From NCBI RefSeq assembly GCF_042726155.1, contig NZ_JBHXHV010000001.1, positions 1,426,001 through 1,490,000 of the forward strand: DNA of 64,000 bases, in the 5' to 3' direction. Made by a program: the position numbers and the translations under genes. This document shows positions 31,401 through 40,244 of this stretch, in pieces; position 1 is the stretch's first letter; the number at the start of each line of letters is the position of its first letter. The notes under the pieces were generated by a model. It searched no databases. It had not been told where the DNA came from and saw only the letters and a list, made by a program, of their open reading frames with translations. This stretch comes from Leucobacter sp042726155. Lineage in GTDB: Bacteria > Actinomycetota > Actinomycetes > Actinomycetales > Microbacteriaceae.

Positions 31401-33068
31401 ATGCTGGATCAGGAATCTCGTTTCGACCCCCGTCAGTCGCCTCTCGGCCACGAATCGCAGGGCGCTGCGTCGCGGGCGACTGTCGCCGCGCTCGCGCCGC
31501 GCGCGAGCCGTGCAGATGCGAGCCACGCCGATGCGAGCCGTGCAGATTCGAGCCGTGCAGAGAAGCGTCGCCCGGCTGTGTCAGAGGCCCAGCGCACCGC
31601 TCCCTACGCTGACGCCCTGCGGCACTTCGCTGATGCGAAACCGATGTCGCTCATGGTGCCCGGCCACGGCAGCGGCGCTGAGCGCGGTGCGGAGCACCTC
31701 GCCGGTTTGTTTGGCGACCGCGTTCCCGCCGTCGATATTCCGCTCATGCTCGAGGGTATCGACCTCGGCGAGGACTCACCGCTCGTGCGCGCGCAGCAGC
31801 TTGCAGCGGAGGCGTGGGGCGCAAAGCGCAGCTGGTTCCTGACGAACGGTGCCTCGCAGGCGAACCGTACGGCGGCAATCGCTGTGCGCGGGCTGGGCGA
31901 ACGCGTGCTGGTGCAGCGGAGCATGCACTCGAGCTTCACCGACGGCGTACTGCTGTCCGGACTGATCCCGGCGTTCGTGCAGCCAGCGGTTGATGCGCAC
32001 CACGGCATCGCCCACGGGCTCACCCCCGAGGTGCTCGACGAGGCGCTGAAGCGCGAGGCCGAGGCGGGCCGCGCGGTGTCGAGCGTCTACGTTGTCTCTC
32101 CGAGCTACTTCGGCTCGACCGCCGACGTCGCAGGCCTCGCCGAGGTCGCGCACGCGCACGACGCCGCGATTATCGTCGACGGCGCCTGGGGAGCCCACTT
32201 CGGCTTCCACCCGGGGCTGCCCGACTCGCCCGCGCGACTCGGAGCCGATCTCGTGGTCTCGAGCACGCACAAGCTCGCGGGTTCCCTCACGCAGTCGGCC
32301 ATGCTGCACCTCGGGGAGGGCCCGTTTGCGGATCGGCTCGAACCGCTCGTCTCCCGCGCGTACTCGATGACCGCCTCCACCTCGATGAGCAGCATCTTGA
32401 TGGGCTCGCTCGACGAAACGCGTCGTGCGCTCATGATGGGCGAGGAGCGCATCGGCGAGGCGCTGCGAGCGGCGGACGAAATTCGGGATCGGCTGCGCGA
32501 CGATGAGCGTTTCTCGATTATCAGCGATGGCTTCGACGCGTTCGCCGACATCGTTGACGTCGATCGATTGCGGATCCCCATCGACGTGTCAGCACTTGGG
32601 CGCAGCGGCCACTGGGTCCGCGGACGCATGAGCACCGAACACGGTATCTATCTGGAAATGTCGACCGCAACGAGCGTGGTTGCCGTTATTGGCGCACTCA
32701 CGACGCCCGATGCTGATCGTGTACTCACCGCGTTCGACGAGGTCGCCCGCACGGCGCTCGCTGATCCCGACCCGATTGCTGCGGGGGAGTCCTTCCCCGA
32801 GCTCCCCGCTCCGGGGGCACTTCGCGCGCTCCCGCGCGATGCCTACTTCGGCGAGAGTGAAGTCGTCGCGGCGGTCGACGCAATCGGACGAGTGTCAGCC
32901 GACACCCTTGCCGCCTATCCGCCTGGCATCCCCAACCTGCTCCCTGGCGAAGAGGTTACCGCTGAAACGGTCGCGTTCTTGCAGGCGGTTGCTGCGTCAC
33001 CGACCGGCTATGTGCGCGGCGCGGTCGATACCGCCGTGTCGGGCATCCGCGTCGTTCGGGCGCAATAG
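31401..33068 (+). CDS. Orn/Lys/Arg decarboxylase-family PLP enzyme
   Basis: Fold-type I PLP decarboxylase, 555 residues from ATG 31401. Core motifs: VPGHGSGAERGAEHLAG, LTNGASQANRTA, DGAWGAHFGFHP and the Schiff-base site SSTHKLAGSLTQSAML. The first 70 residues are low-complexity; residues 35-54 are ASRADASHADASRADSSRAE, encoded by four 15-bp tandem units (31504-31563). The ribosome site GGAGGA touches the ATG closely, so a start further in (near residue 65) is possible. Divergent from a LysR gene that may control it. Substrate not assignable. Confidence 0.87.
   Translation: MLDQESRFDPRQSPLGHESQGAASRATVAALAPRASRADASHADASRADSSRAEKRRPAVSEAQRTAPYADALRHFADAKPMSLMVPGHGSGAERGAEHLAGLFGDRVPAVDIPLMLEGIDLGEDSPLVRAQQLAAEAWGAKRSWFLTNGASQANRTAAIAVRGLGERVLVQRSMHSSFTDGVLLSGLIPAFVQPAVDAHHGIAHGLTPEVLDEALKREAEAGRAVSSVYVVSPSYFGSTADVAGLAEVAHAHDAAIIVDGAWGAHFGFHPGLPDSPARLGADLVVSSTHKLAGSLTQSAMLHLGEGPFADRLEPLVSRAYSMTASTSMSSILMGSLDETRRALMMGEERIGEALRAADEIRDRLRDDERFSIISDGFDAFADIVDVDRLRIPIDVSALGRSGHWVRGRMSTEHGIYLEMSTATSVVAVIGALTTPDADRVLTAFDEVARTALADPDPIAAGESFPELPAPGALRALPRDAYFGESEVVAAVDAIGRVSADTLAAYPPGIPNLLPGEEVTAETVAFLQAVAASPTGYVRGAVDTAVSGIRVVRAQ
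31504..31563 (+). repeat. four 15-bp tandem repeats in coding sequence
   Basis: Units at 31504-31518, 31519-31533, 31534-31548 and 31549-31563 follow CGAGCCGTGCAGATG with few changes. They keep frame and encode the ASRAD-type repeats of the decarboxylase N-terminus. Confidence 0.85.
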
Positions 33069-33160
33069 CCCCGGGCGGCGGGCACGTGCTCGCCGCTGCC
33101 GCTGACGGTGCCGTTGCCCATGGGCGGTGACAGGCGGCATTGACACGCGGCGTTAATAAG

Positions 33161-33204
33161 CACAGAGGGGCGGCGATCCTGAATCGGATCGCCGCCCCTC
33201 TGTG
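33161..33204. terminator. bidirectional terminator
   Basis: A perfect 19-bp stem (33161-33179 with 33186-33204) with a 6-nt loop lies between the decarboxylase stop (33068) and the minus-strand small membrane protein (33235). Confidence 0.9.
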
Positions 33205-33234
33205 CGTGTCAAAGCTGCGTGTGTGCGCCTTGCG

Positions 33235-33462
33235 CTACGGCTTCTTCACGAACAGATTGCCGATCAGCGTTGAGCCGACCAGCACGACGAGCAGCAGCAC
33301 GACGCCGACGATGGAGATCGCGACAACGTCGAGCGGGTGACCGGCGCTCGAAAGCTCGGAGCCCGTGGTGTCGCCGCCGCCGCTCGCAAACGCGGGGGCT
33401 GCAAGGAAGACCGAAGCGAGCGCGACAGTCACGGCGGTGGCGATGCGGGTGCGGATCTTCAC
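33235..33462 (-). CDS. small secreted or membrane protein
   Basis: A 75-residue protein with a clear signal peptide (cleavage about AFA-SGGG), a short Ser/Gly/Thr-rich stretch, one strong TM segment (about residues 46-70, VVAISIVGVVLLLVVLVGST) and a short basic end (FVKKP). Small single-pass proteins of this layout are widespread in Microbacteriaceae and have no known role. The ribosome site AGGAGTTT precedes ATG 33462. Confidence 0.75.
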   Translation of the reverse strand: MKIRTRIATAVTVALASVFLAAPAFASGGGDTTGSELSSAGHPLDVVAISIVGVVLLLVVLVGSTLIGNLFVKKP

Positions 33463-33584
33463 GGAAACTCCTCAAGACGTGCGGGCGCGCGGGTGCGCGC
33501 GTGAGTGGTTTTAGTCTAGCGTGCGCGGCAGGTCGGTTCGCGCGCGCTCGCCGCGTCGCACGGACGGAGCCGAGGTTCACGCCG

Positions 33585-33590
33585 TAGCGT
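33585..33590 (+). promoter_or_regulatory. -10 element of the DUF885 gene (leaderless)
   Basis: TAGCGT, 6 nt upstream of ATG 33597. Confidence 0.55.
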
Positions 33591-33596
33591 AGCCCT

Positions 33597-35285
33597 ATGA
33601 CTGAACAGCGCCAGCACACCGCGATCGATCGCATCGCCGAGGCGTGGGTAGATACCCTCGTTGAACACGACCCGACCGTCGGCACCTATATCGGCCGCAC
33701 AGTCGATGGCCTCCCTGACCTGTCGCCCGCTGGGCACGAGACGCTCGCGGCGGATCAGCGCCGCGCGCTCGCCGAGCTCATGGCGACATCGCCGGTTGAT
33801 GACGTCGACGCAGTGACACGCGCCGACCTTGAAGCTGAGCTGCGACTGTCGCTCACGCAGCACGATGCAGGGGAGCACCTCCGTGATCTCAACGTCATCG
33901 CGTCGCCACCTCAGAGCATCCGCGACGTGTTCGATCTCATGCCCACCGACACCGAAGAGGACTGGTCGCGCGTAGCCTCTCGCCTCCGCGCGGTGCCGGC
34001 GGCGCTCGCGGGGTACAGCGAAACGCTGGCGGACGGCGTGCGGCAGGGACTCGTGCCGGCGATCCGCCAGGTCACAGAGGTCGCCGCGCAGGCGCGCCGC
34101 ATCGCGGGTACACCAGAGGATCTAGGTTTCTTCAGTAGCCTCGCGGGATCCGCTGGCACGCCAGCCGGGCTCGCAATCGAGCTCGCTGCTGCAGCCGCGG
34201 GCGCTTCGAGCGCGTACGCCGATCTGGCGAGCTTCCTGGAGCGGGAGGTCGCACCGAGTGCGCCCACCGCCGATGCGTTTGGTCGGGATCGCTACGCGCT
34301 TGCCTCCGAGGCGTTTCTCGGCGCGAAGGTCGATCTCGACGAGACGTACGAGTGGGGACTCGACGAACTCTCGCGCATGGTCGCCGAGCAGGAGCGCACC
34401 GCCGCTGAGATCGTCGGCGGATCGCCCCGGCCCGGCATTGTCGCGGAGGCGATCGCGAAGCTTGAGCGGGATCCGGCGCGCAAGCTTCACGGCACAGATG
34501 CGCTGCAGCGTTGGATGCAGGAGACGAGCGACCGCGCCGTCACTGAACTCGCGGGCACGCAGTTCGAGATTCCAGACGAGATTCGCGCGCTCGAGTGCCG
34601 CATCGCTCCGACGCAGGAGGGCGGCATTTACTACACCGGCCCGAGCGACGACTTCTCGCGCCCAGGTCGGATGTGGTGGTCGGTGCCCGAGGGCGTCACC
34701 GAGTTCGACACCTGGCGGGAGCTGACCACGGTGTACCACGAGGGCGTTCCCGGGCATCACCTGCAGATCGGGCAGGCCGTGGTGAATCGCGGATCGCTGA
34801 ACGAGTGGCGACGACAGCTCGCGGGAACGTCCGGGCACGCAGAAGGGTGGGCACTGTACGCGGAACGCCTCATGGAGCAGCTCGGTTACCTCGATGACCC
34901 GGCGGATCGCCTCGGCATGCTCGATGGTCAGCGCATGCGGGCGGCTCGCGTCGTGCTCGATATCGGTGTGCACCTCGGCAAGCGCCGCCCCGACGGTGGC
35001 GTGTGGGACGGCGAGTATGCGTTCGGCTTCCTCGCCGAGAACGTAAACATGAACGATGGCTTCGTGCGCTTCGAGGTGCTGCGGTATCTCGGCTGGGGCG
35101 GGCAGGCGCCGTCGTACAAGGTCGGGCAGCGCATCTGGGAGCAGCTGCGCGACGAGGCGGCCGCGCGTGCTGCTGGAGCCGGCGAGTCGTTCGATATTCG
35201 GACGTTTCATCGCGACGCGCTGGCTCTCGGCGGCGTGCGGCTCGACACGCTGCAGCGCGCGCTGCGCGGTGGCATCGGCGCGTGA
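33597..35285 (+). CDS. DUF885-family putative metallopeptidase
   Basis: Cytosolic DUF885 protein, 562 residues, a family related to M32/M3-type zinc peptidases. The metal motif is YHEGVPGHHLQIG, followed about 70 residues later by AEGWALYAERLMEQLGY with the third ligand glutamate. EGGIYYTGPSDDFSRPGRMWW is also typical. No signal peptide, so intracellular peptide turnover is likely (inference). Leaderless promoter. Its stop overlaps the start of the SEC-C protein by GTGA (35282-35285). Confidence 0.9.
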   Translation: MTEQRQHTAIDRIAEAWVDTLVEHDPTVGTYIGRTVDGLPDLSPAGHETLAADQRRALAELMATSPVDDVDAVTRADLEAELRLSLTQHDAGEHLRDLNVIASPPQSIRDVFDLMPTDTEEDWSRVASRLRAVPAALAGYSETLADGVRQGLVPAIRQVTEVAAQARRIAGTPEDLGFFSSLAGSAGTPAGLAIELAAAAAGASSAYADLASFLEREVAPSAPTADAFGRDRYALASEAFLGAKVDLDETYEWGLDELSRMVAEQERTAAEIVGGSPRPGIVAEAIAKLERDPARKLHGTDALQRWMQETSDRAVTELAGTQFEIPDEIRALECRIAPTQEGGIYYTGPSDDFSRPGRMWWSVPEGVTEFDTWRELTTVYHEGVPGHHLQIGQAVVNRGSLNEWRRQLAGTSGHAEGWALYAERLMEQLGYLDDPADRLGMLDGQRMRAARVVLDIGVHLGKRRPDGGVWDGEYAFGFLAENVNMNDGFVRFEVLRYLGWGGQAPSYKVGQRIWEQLRDEAAARAAGAGESFDIRTFHRDALALGGVRLDTLQRALRGGIGA

Positions 35286-35656
35286 CCGGACCGTGCCCGT
35301 GCGGGCGGGGCGTCGACTACGATTCGTGCTGCGGTCCGCTTCACGCGGGCGAGGCGGCGCCCACCGCTGAACGGCTCATGCGCTCGCGCTACAGTGCGTT
35401 CGCGCTCGGCGACGAGGCGTATCTGCTCGCGAGCTGGGCTCGGGCGACGAGGCCCGCCACGCTCGATCTCGACGAGGATACTCAGTGGTTGCGGCTATTC
35501 GTGGAGCGAGTAGAGGCGGGCGGCCCGTTCGACGATGAGGGCTTCGTGACCTTCACCGCGATCGCGCGCGAGCCAGCGGGCCGAGTGGAGCTGCGCGAAC
35601 GCAGCCGCTTCGCGAGAGACAACTCCCGCCGCTGGGTCTACGTCGACGGCGAGTAA
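35282..35656 (+). CDS. SEC-C motif protein of the YchJ/UPF0225 family
   Basis: A 124-residue protein. The N-terminal zinc-binding SEC-C motif reads CPCGRGVDYDSCCG; the NTF2-like body has RLMRSRYSAFALGDEAYLL and FVTFTAIAREPAGRVELRERSRF, as in YchJ. Role unknown; SEC-C proteins bind zinc and some contact the ribosome or translocation machinery. The GTG start overlaps the DUF885 stop, so the two are translationally coupled. Confidence 0.88.
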   Translation: MTGPCPCGRGVDYDSCCGPLHAGEAAPTAERLMRSRYSAFALGDEAYLLASWARATRPATLDLDEDTQWLRLFVERVEAGGPFDDEGFVTFTAIAREPAGRVELRERSRFARDNSRRWVYVDGE

Positions 35657-35676
35657 GCGGCTGGCCCGGGCCGCGG

Positions 35677-35709
35677 CCGTCCCGTCCCGTCCCGTCCCGT
35701 CCCGTCCCC
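35677..35709. repeat. CCCGT short tandem repeat
   Basis: Five exact CCCGT units (35681-35705) with partial units on both sides, in the 299-bp gap 35657-35955 between a SEC-C gene and the aminopeptidase gene. Confidence 0.9.
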
Positions 35710-35725
35710 GCTGGCCTTGCCCCAG

Positions 35726-35787
35726 CTGGAGGCGACAGAAACTCCGCCTAAAACGGCTTCTAAGACGGAGTTCTTGTCGCCTCCCAG
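35726..35787. repeat. extragenic palindrome, copy 1 (imperfect)
   Basis: A 62-bp inverted repeat whose left arm (35726-35753) is identical over 28 bp to the left arm of copy 2 at 35820. The right arm has several mismatches and an extra base. Confidence 0.85.
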
Positions 35788-35819
35788 GTTTTCGCTGGGC
35801 CCTACGACGTCTCCCAATG

Positions 35820-35880
35820 CTGGAGGCGACAGAAACTCCGCCTAAAAGCGCGTTTTAAGCGGAGTTTCTGTCGCCTCCAG
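35820..35880. repeat. extragenic palindrome, copy 2 (near-perfect)
   Basis: 28-bp arms (35820-35847 and 35853-35880) with a single C/A mismatch and a 5-nt GCGCG loop. It may act as a terminator for the aminopeptidase P gene, whose stop is 76 bp away, but the paired copy suggests a dispersed repeat family. The stretch 35881-35955 holds only G-rich sequence. Confidence 0.85.
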
Positions 35881-35955
35881 CGGGCGGAAGGGCGAGGGGC
35901 AGAAGGGCGCAGCCGGAGGAGGGCCCAGCGGGCCGAGGGCGCCGCCGCGGCGGGG

Positions 35956-37344
35956 TTAGGGGCGGGTGCCTCGGAGTTGGCGGACCCAGTTCTCGACCTC
36001 GTCCGCATCGCGCGGGATGTCGGCGGACAGGTTGATGCAGCCGCCCTGCGTCACGACGATGTCGTCTTCGATGCGGACGCCGATGCCGCGGTATTCCTCG
36101 GGCACGGTGAGATCGTCGGGCTGGAAGTAGAGGCCGGGCTCGATCGTGAACACCATTCCGGGCTGGAGCACGCCGTCCATGTACATGTCGCGACGCGCCT
36201 GCGCGCAGTCGTGGACGTCCATGCCGAGGTGGTGGCTGGTGCCGTGCACCATGTAGCGCCGGTAGTAGGCCGTGCCGTCATCAGCGGGCAAGATTCCCCA
36301 CTCGCGCGTGCGACGCTCGATGACCTCCATCGCTGCGGCGTGCACGTCGCGGAAGTGGATGCCTGGCTGCACGATCGCGCGCGCGGCGTCGGCAGCTTCG
36401 AGCACCGTCTCATAGACGCGACGCTGCACCTCCGTGAAGGTGCCCGAGATCGGCACCGTGCGCGTGATGTCGGCGGTGTAGAGGCTGTCCAGCTCAACGC
36501 CAGCGTCGAGCAGCAGGAGGTCACCCTCGCGCACGGCGCCGTCATTCTGAATCCAGTGCAGCGTGCACGCGTGCGGGCCGGAGGCCGCGATCGTCTCGTA
36601 GCCCACGGTGTTGCCCTCGAGGCGGGCGCGCTGGTTGAAGACGCCCTCGACGATGCGCTCGCCGCGGGGGTGAGCGCTCGCCTGCGGCAGCGCCGCCAAC
36701 ACGTCATCGAACCCCTGCGCGGTCGCGTCGACGGCGCGCTGCATCTCGTCGAGCTCGTACGCGTCTTTCACGAGGCGCAGTTCGGAAGCGACGCGCGCGA
36801 CTTCTGCGTCGTCGAGCCCGCGGTCGTGCTCGCCAGCGGTAAACGCGTCGAGAGGCGCCGTGGCAACGCCCAGTGCTGCGGCGACCTGTTCGAGGGATGG
36901 CCGGGGGCCGATCCAGAATTCGCCAATTTCTGAGTTCGCGAAGAACTCATCGCTGTCGCGCCCCGCGCGCTCGCGGAAGTAGACCGTCGCGTCGTGCCCG
37001 CCCTCGCGCGGCTCGAACACGAGCACTGCGCAGGGTTCAGACGCCGACCCCCAGCCCGTGAGGTGCGCGAACGCGCTGTGCGCGCGGTACTGGTAGAACG
37101 TGTCATTGGAGCGCTGCTTCATCGCGCCCGCAGCCACCACCACGCGCTCGCCCGGGAACTGTGCCGCGAATGCCTCGCGCCGCGCCGCCGCGTGCGCTGC
37201 AACGGGCAACGCGGCGGGGAGCACCTCGGGGCGGTCCGCCCACTGCGTCGAGAGATACTCGACGAACGTGTCGGTCTGCGGTGTGGTGCTGCGGTTACTG
37301 TTGTCGATCTCCACCTCGTGAGTGGACTGCGCAATATCGGTCAT
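35956..37344 (-). CDS. pepP: Xaa-Pro aminopeptidase (aminopeptidase P)
   Basis: M24-family dinuclear metallopeptidase removing N-terminal residues before proline; cytosolic, 462 residues. The N-terminal AMP_N domain covers about residues 30-170. Metal ligands in order: LLLDAGVEL, TADITRTVP, VHGTSHHLGMDVHD, FTIEPGLYF and GVRIEDDIV. The start is ATG 37344, with GAAGAT (a one-mismatch -10) 6 nt upstream, so it may be leaderless. Divergent from the PHP-domain gene. Confidence 0.94.
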   Translation of the reverse strand: MTDIAQSTHEVEIDNSNRSTTPQTDTFVEYLSTQWADRPEVLPAALPVAAHAAARREAFAAQFPGERVVVAAGAMKQRSNDTFYQYRAHSAFAHLTGWGSASEPCAVLVFEPREGGHDATVYFRERAGRDSDEFFANSEIGEFWIGPRPSLEQVAAALGVATAPLDAFTAGEHDRGLDDAEVARVASELRLVKDAYELDEMQRAVDATAQGFDDVLAALPQASAHPRGERIVEGVFNQRARLEGNTVGYETIAASGPHACTLHWIQNDGAVREGDLLLLDAGVELDSLYTADITRTVPISGTFTEVQRRVYETVLEAADAARAIVQPGIHFRDVHAAAMEVIERRTREWGILPADDGTAYYRRYMVHGTSHHLGMDVHDCAQARRDMYMDGVLQPGMVFTIEPGLYFQPDDLTVPEEYRGIGVRIEDDIVVTQGGCINLSADIPRDADEVENWVRQLRGTRP

Positions 37345-37350
37345 GCGTCC

Positions 37351-37356
37351 ATCTTC
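37351..37356 (-). promoter_or_regulatory. probable -10 element of pepP (leaderless, variant)
   Basis: GAAGAT on the minus strand, 6 nt upstream of ATG 37344; the first T of TANNNT is replaced by G. The same hexamer at the same distance precedes coaBC. Confidence 0.4.
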
Positions 37357-37478
37357 TCACCTTGTGCGCGAATCGGTAGGGCAGGTTCGGCGGCCTCAAC
37401 GCGGGCTCAACGCGGCTTCAACGCCGACATGCGCGCGGCTCCGGCGGCTGATGACTCGGGCGTCCGGTGCCGTCGCCG

Positions 37479-37484
37479 TAAGAT
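37479..37484 (+). promoter_or_regulatory. -10 element of the PHP gene (leaderless)
   Basis: TAAGAT, 6 nt upstream of ATG 37491. Confidence 0.6.
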
Positions 37485-37490
37485 GTCAGG

Positions 37491-38345
37491 ATGACTGAAT
37501 CCGTGGTGGCGCAGGCCGGCTTCGATCTGCACACCCACTCGGTTTATTCGGACGGCACGACTCGGCCGGGCGAAATTGCCCGGGACGCGGCGAAACTCGG
37601 ACTCACCGGCTTTGCGCTCACCGACCACGACACCATTGACGGCTGGGATGAAGCGCGTGAGGGCGCCGCTGACGCGGACATCGACTTCTTTCCGGGTATC
37701 GAGATCACCACGAAACACGACGGTCGATCGCGCCACCTGCTCGGCTACGGCATCGCTCCGATCGCCGGTGAACTCTTCGACGCCCTCGCGCACGTCAGGC
37801 GCTCGCGGTTGACGCGAGCCAGGCAGATGGTCGCGCTCGTCGCGAGGGATTACGCGATTACCTGGGAGGGCGTCATTGGCGACGCTGACGCCCGCACCAT
37901 CGGGCGGCCGCACATCGCTGACGCGCTGGTTGCGGCCGGGTATTTTCCGGATCGCAGCACGGTGTTCACCGAGGTGCTCTACCCACGGTCGCCGTACTAC
38001 CTCGGCACCGACGCGATTGAGACCGTCGACGCGATTCGCATGGTGCGCGCAGCCGGCGGCGTCGCGGTGCTCGCGCACCCGGCCGCTTTTCGCCAGCGCA
38101 CGCCCGTTTCGCCGCGTGAAATCGAGGTGCTCGCGGCTTCCGGGTTGAGCGGGGTCGAGGTGCGTCATCCCGAGCACCGCGACGACTGGATGCCGCCGAT
38201 CATCGCGGCAGTTTCGCGGCTCGGACTGCTCGGCACCGGCTCGAGCGACTACCACGGGACGGGCAAGCCCAACCTGCTCGGTCAGCAGGTGACGGATCTC
38301 GATACGGTCGCCCGACTGCGCACGGGCGTCGCTACACCGCGCTAG
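37491..38345 (+). CDS. PHP-domain phosphoesterase (RNase AM/YciV-like)
   Basis: PHP-fold metal-dependent phosphoesterase, 284 residues. Metal motifs: DLHTHSVYSDGTTRP, FALTDHDTIDGW, PGIEITTKHDGRSRHLLGYG, LAHPAAF and GSSDYHGTGKPN. The group includes 5'-3' RNase AM and 3',5'-nucleotide phosphatases. It is cytosolic with a leaderless promoter. The stop codon (38343-38345) lies inside the first unit of a 20-bp tandem repeat array. Confidence 0.9.
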   Translation: MTESVVAQAGFDLHTHSVYSDGTTRPGEIARDAAKLGLTGFALTDHDTIDGWDEAREGAADADIDFFPGIEITTKHDGRSRHLLGYGIAPIAGELFDALAHVRRSRLTRARQMVALVARDYAITWEGVIGDADARTIGRPHIADALVAAGYFPDRSTVFTEVLYPRSPYYLGTDAIETVDAIRMVRAAGGVAVLAHPAAFRQRTPVSPREIEVLAASGLSGVEVRHPEHRDDWMPPIIAAVSRLGLLGTGSSDYHGTGKPNLLGQQVTDLDTVARLRTGVATPR

Positions 38346-38420
38346 TGCACGCAGATCCCCGCTAGTGCACGCAACACCGCGCTAGTGCACGCAGATCCCC
38401 GCTAGTGCACGTAGCACTGC
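38331..38420. repeat. 20-bp tandem repeat array over the PHP stop codon
   Basis: Four units at 38341, 38361, 38381 and 38401, each beginning GCTAGTGCACG, plus half a unit upstream (38331-38340) inside the coding region. Units 1 and 3 are identical; 2 and 4 differ in the second half. There are no spacers between units. Confidence 0.92.
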
Positions 38421-38443
38421 ACTCGAAACTCAGCCCGCACAAC

Positions 38444-38487
38444 CAACTGTGCCCCGTTGACCGAATCTGGTCAGCGGGGCACAGTTG
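38444..38487. terminator. bidirectional terminator
   Basis: A 19-bp stem with one G:U pair (38444-38462 with 38469-38487) and a 6-nt loop, just past the DEAD-box helicase stop (38495) on one side and the PHP gene on the other. Confidence 0.9.
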
Positions 38488-38494
38488 CTTCGCC

Positions 38495-40102
38495 TTAGGC
38501 GTCAGAGGCGACGGGCTCGGTCGAACCCGTGTCTGCAGCGTTCGAGGCCGATGTCGAGCTTTCACCGTTCGAGCCACCGCGACGGCGACGGCGACGACGC
38601 TTCGGCGCGGCGGGCTCACCCGAGGCGGCGAGCGCATCAGCCGGCGTCAGGGGAGCACCCGGCTCGCCGCCGCCCTCGGTGTCGTGTCCGTGCTGCTCGT
38701 GGCCGTGCGATTCGTGTCGTCCCTGGCCGAGCGGGTTCGCGCTTCGCGTGCGGCGGCGGGTGCGCTTGGCGCCGTTCTCTCCATCGGCTGAGTTCGACGA
38801 GTTCGACGAATTCGAAGATCCCGATCCCGATCCCGAGCCCGATCCCGAAGCGCCCGATCCCGAGCGACCGCCGCGACCGTCGGAGCGCTCGCGAGGTGCG
38901 CGCTCCTTCACCGGCGTCGCCTTCAGGCGACCCTTTGTTCCCTCGGGAATCTTGAGGTCGGCGAAGAGGTGCGGCGACGACGAGTAGGTTTCGACGGGCT
39001 CGGGTACCCCGAACTCGAGCGCCTTGTTGATGAGCGCCCACTTGTGCAGGTCGTCCCAGTCGACGAAGGTTACGGCGATGCCGGTGCGACCCGCGCGTCC
39101 GGTGCGGCCGACGCGGTGCAGGTAGGTCTTCTCATCGTCGGGAACCGTGTGGTTAATGACGTGCGTGACGTCGTCGACATCGATGCCGCGCGCCGCGACG
39201 TCCGTGGCGATCAGAATGTCTTTCTTGCCGGCCTTGAATGAGGCCATGGCCCGCTCGCGCTGCTCCTGGTTGAGGTCGCCGTGCACAGACACTGCGGAGT
39301 AGCCTCGATCGACGAGCTCCTCCTGCAGCTTCGCGGCTGCGCGCTTCGTGCGCATGAAGATGACCGTCTTGCCGCGACCCTCGGCCTGCAGGATGCGGCC
39401 GATTACCTCGTCCTTGTCGAGCGAGTGCGCGCGGTAGACTATGTGCTCGATGTTTGCCTGCGCGGCACCCTCATCGGGGTCAGTCGCGCGGATGTGAATC
39501 GGGTTTGACATGAAGCGACGTGCGAGCGTCACGATGGTGCCGGGCATCGTCGCCGAGAACAGCATCGTGTGACGGGTCGGGGGAGTCAGCGACATCAGCT
39601 TTTCAATGTCGGCGAGGAAGCCGAGATCAAGCATCTTGTCAGCCTCGTCGAGCACCATCTCGCGCACCTTGCTCAGGTCGAGCAGGCGCTGGTTCGCGAG
39701 ATCGAGCAGGCGGCCTGGGGTGCCGACGACGACCTGAGCACCGGCCTTCAACTGTTCGATCTGGCCCTCGTAAGCCTTGCCGCCGTAAATCGGCACGACG
39801 GTCGCCTTGCGGTTCTTCGCGGCGAGTTCGAGATCTTCGTAGACCTGCACGGCGAGCTCGCGGGTAGGTACGACGATGAGCGCCTGCACACCGTCGATCG
39901 GGTCAGTCCCGACGCGCTGCAGCAGCGGCAAACCGAAACCGAAGGTCTTACCTGTGCCGGTCTTCGCCTGGCCGATGATGTCTTGCCCGGTGAGCGCGAG
40001 CGGGATCGTCTGCTCCTGGATGGGGAAGGCGTCGATGATGCCCTGATCCGTGAGCGAGTCGACCATGTCTTGATCGACTCCGAGTTCGAGGAAAGTGGTC
40101 AC
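38495..40102 (-). CDS. DEAD-box ATP-dependent RNA helicase
   Basis: RNA helicase for ribosome assembly or RNA decay, cytosolic, 535 residues. Motifs: GIIDAFPIQEQTIP (Q), AKTGTGKT (I), PTRELAVQ (Ia), TPGRL, DEADKML (II), SATM (III), ARGIDVDDVTHVIN (V) and HRVGRTGRAGR (VI). The last 150 residues are unstructured: a Gly/Ser/Asn tract encoded by hexamer-type tandem repeats (about 38787-38860) and two Arg-rich RNA-binding patches (AKRTRRRTR and APKRRRRRRRGG). GTG start at 40102. Confidence 0.94.
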   Translation of the reverse strand: MTTFLELGVDQDMVDSLTDQGIIDAFPIQEQTIPLALTGQDIIGQAKTGTGKTFGFGLPLLQRVGTDPIDGVQALIVVPTRELAVQVYEDLELAAKNRKATVVPIYGGKAYEGQIEQLKAGAQVVVGTPGRLLDLANQRLLDLSKVREMVLDEADKMLDLGFLADIEKLMSLTPPTRHTMLFSATMPGTIVTLARRFMSNPIHIRATDPDEGAAQANIEHIVYRAHSLDKDEVIGRILQAEGRGKTVIFMRTKRAAAKLQEELVDRGYSAVSVHGDLNQEQRERAMASFKAGKKDILIATDVAARGIDVDDVTHVINHTVPDDEKTYLHRVGRTGRAGRTGIAVTFVDWDDLHKWALINKALEFGVPEPVETYSSSPHLFADLKIPEGTKGRLKATPVKERAPRERSDGRGGRSGSGASGSGSGSGSGSSNSSNSSNSADGENGAKRTRRRTRSANPLGQGRHESHGHEQHGHDTEGGGEPGAPLTPADALAASGEPAAPKRRRRRRRGGSNGESSTSASNAADTGSTEPVASDA

Positions 40103-40232
40103 GTTGCGTCCTATTCGATGGGGGCGATGCTGCGCGCGCGGTTCGAAGGAGCGCAGCGGCCGGCGCTCCGATGGCTCCGGCGGTGAATAACGTTCCGGGC
40201 CAGTCTATTCCAAGCGCGTACCACCACGGCGG

Positions 40233-40238
40233 TAAGCT
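40233..40238 (+). promoter_or_regulatory. -10 element of the ferritin-like gene (leaderless)
   Basis: TAAGCT, 6 nt upstream of GTG 40245. Confidence 0.6.
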
Positions 40239-40244
40239 GGCAGG

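Noticed and set aside
38331..38420. Possible CRISPR array
   Set aside because: The 20-bp units are directly abutting with no unique spacers, and no cas gene is in the window.
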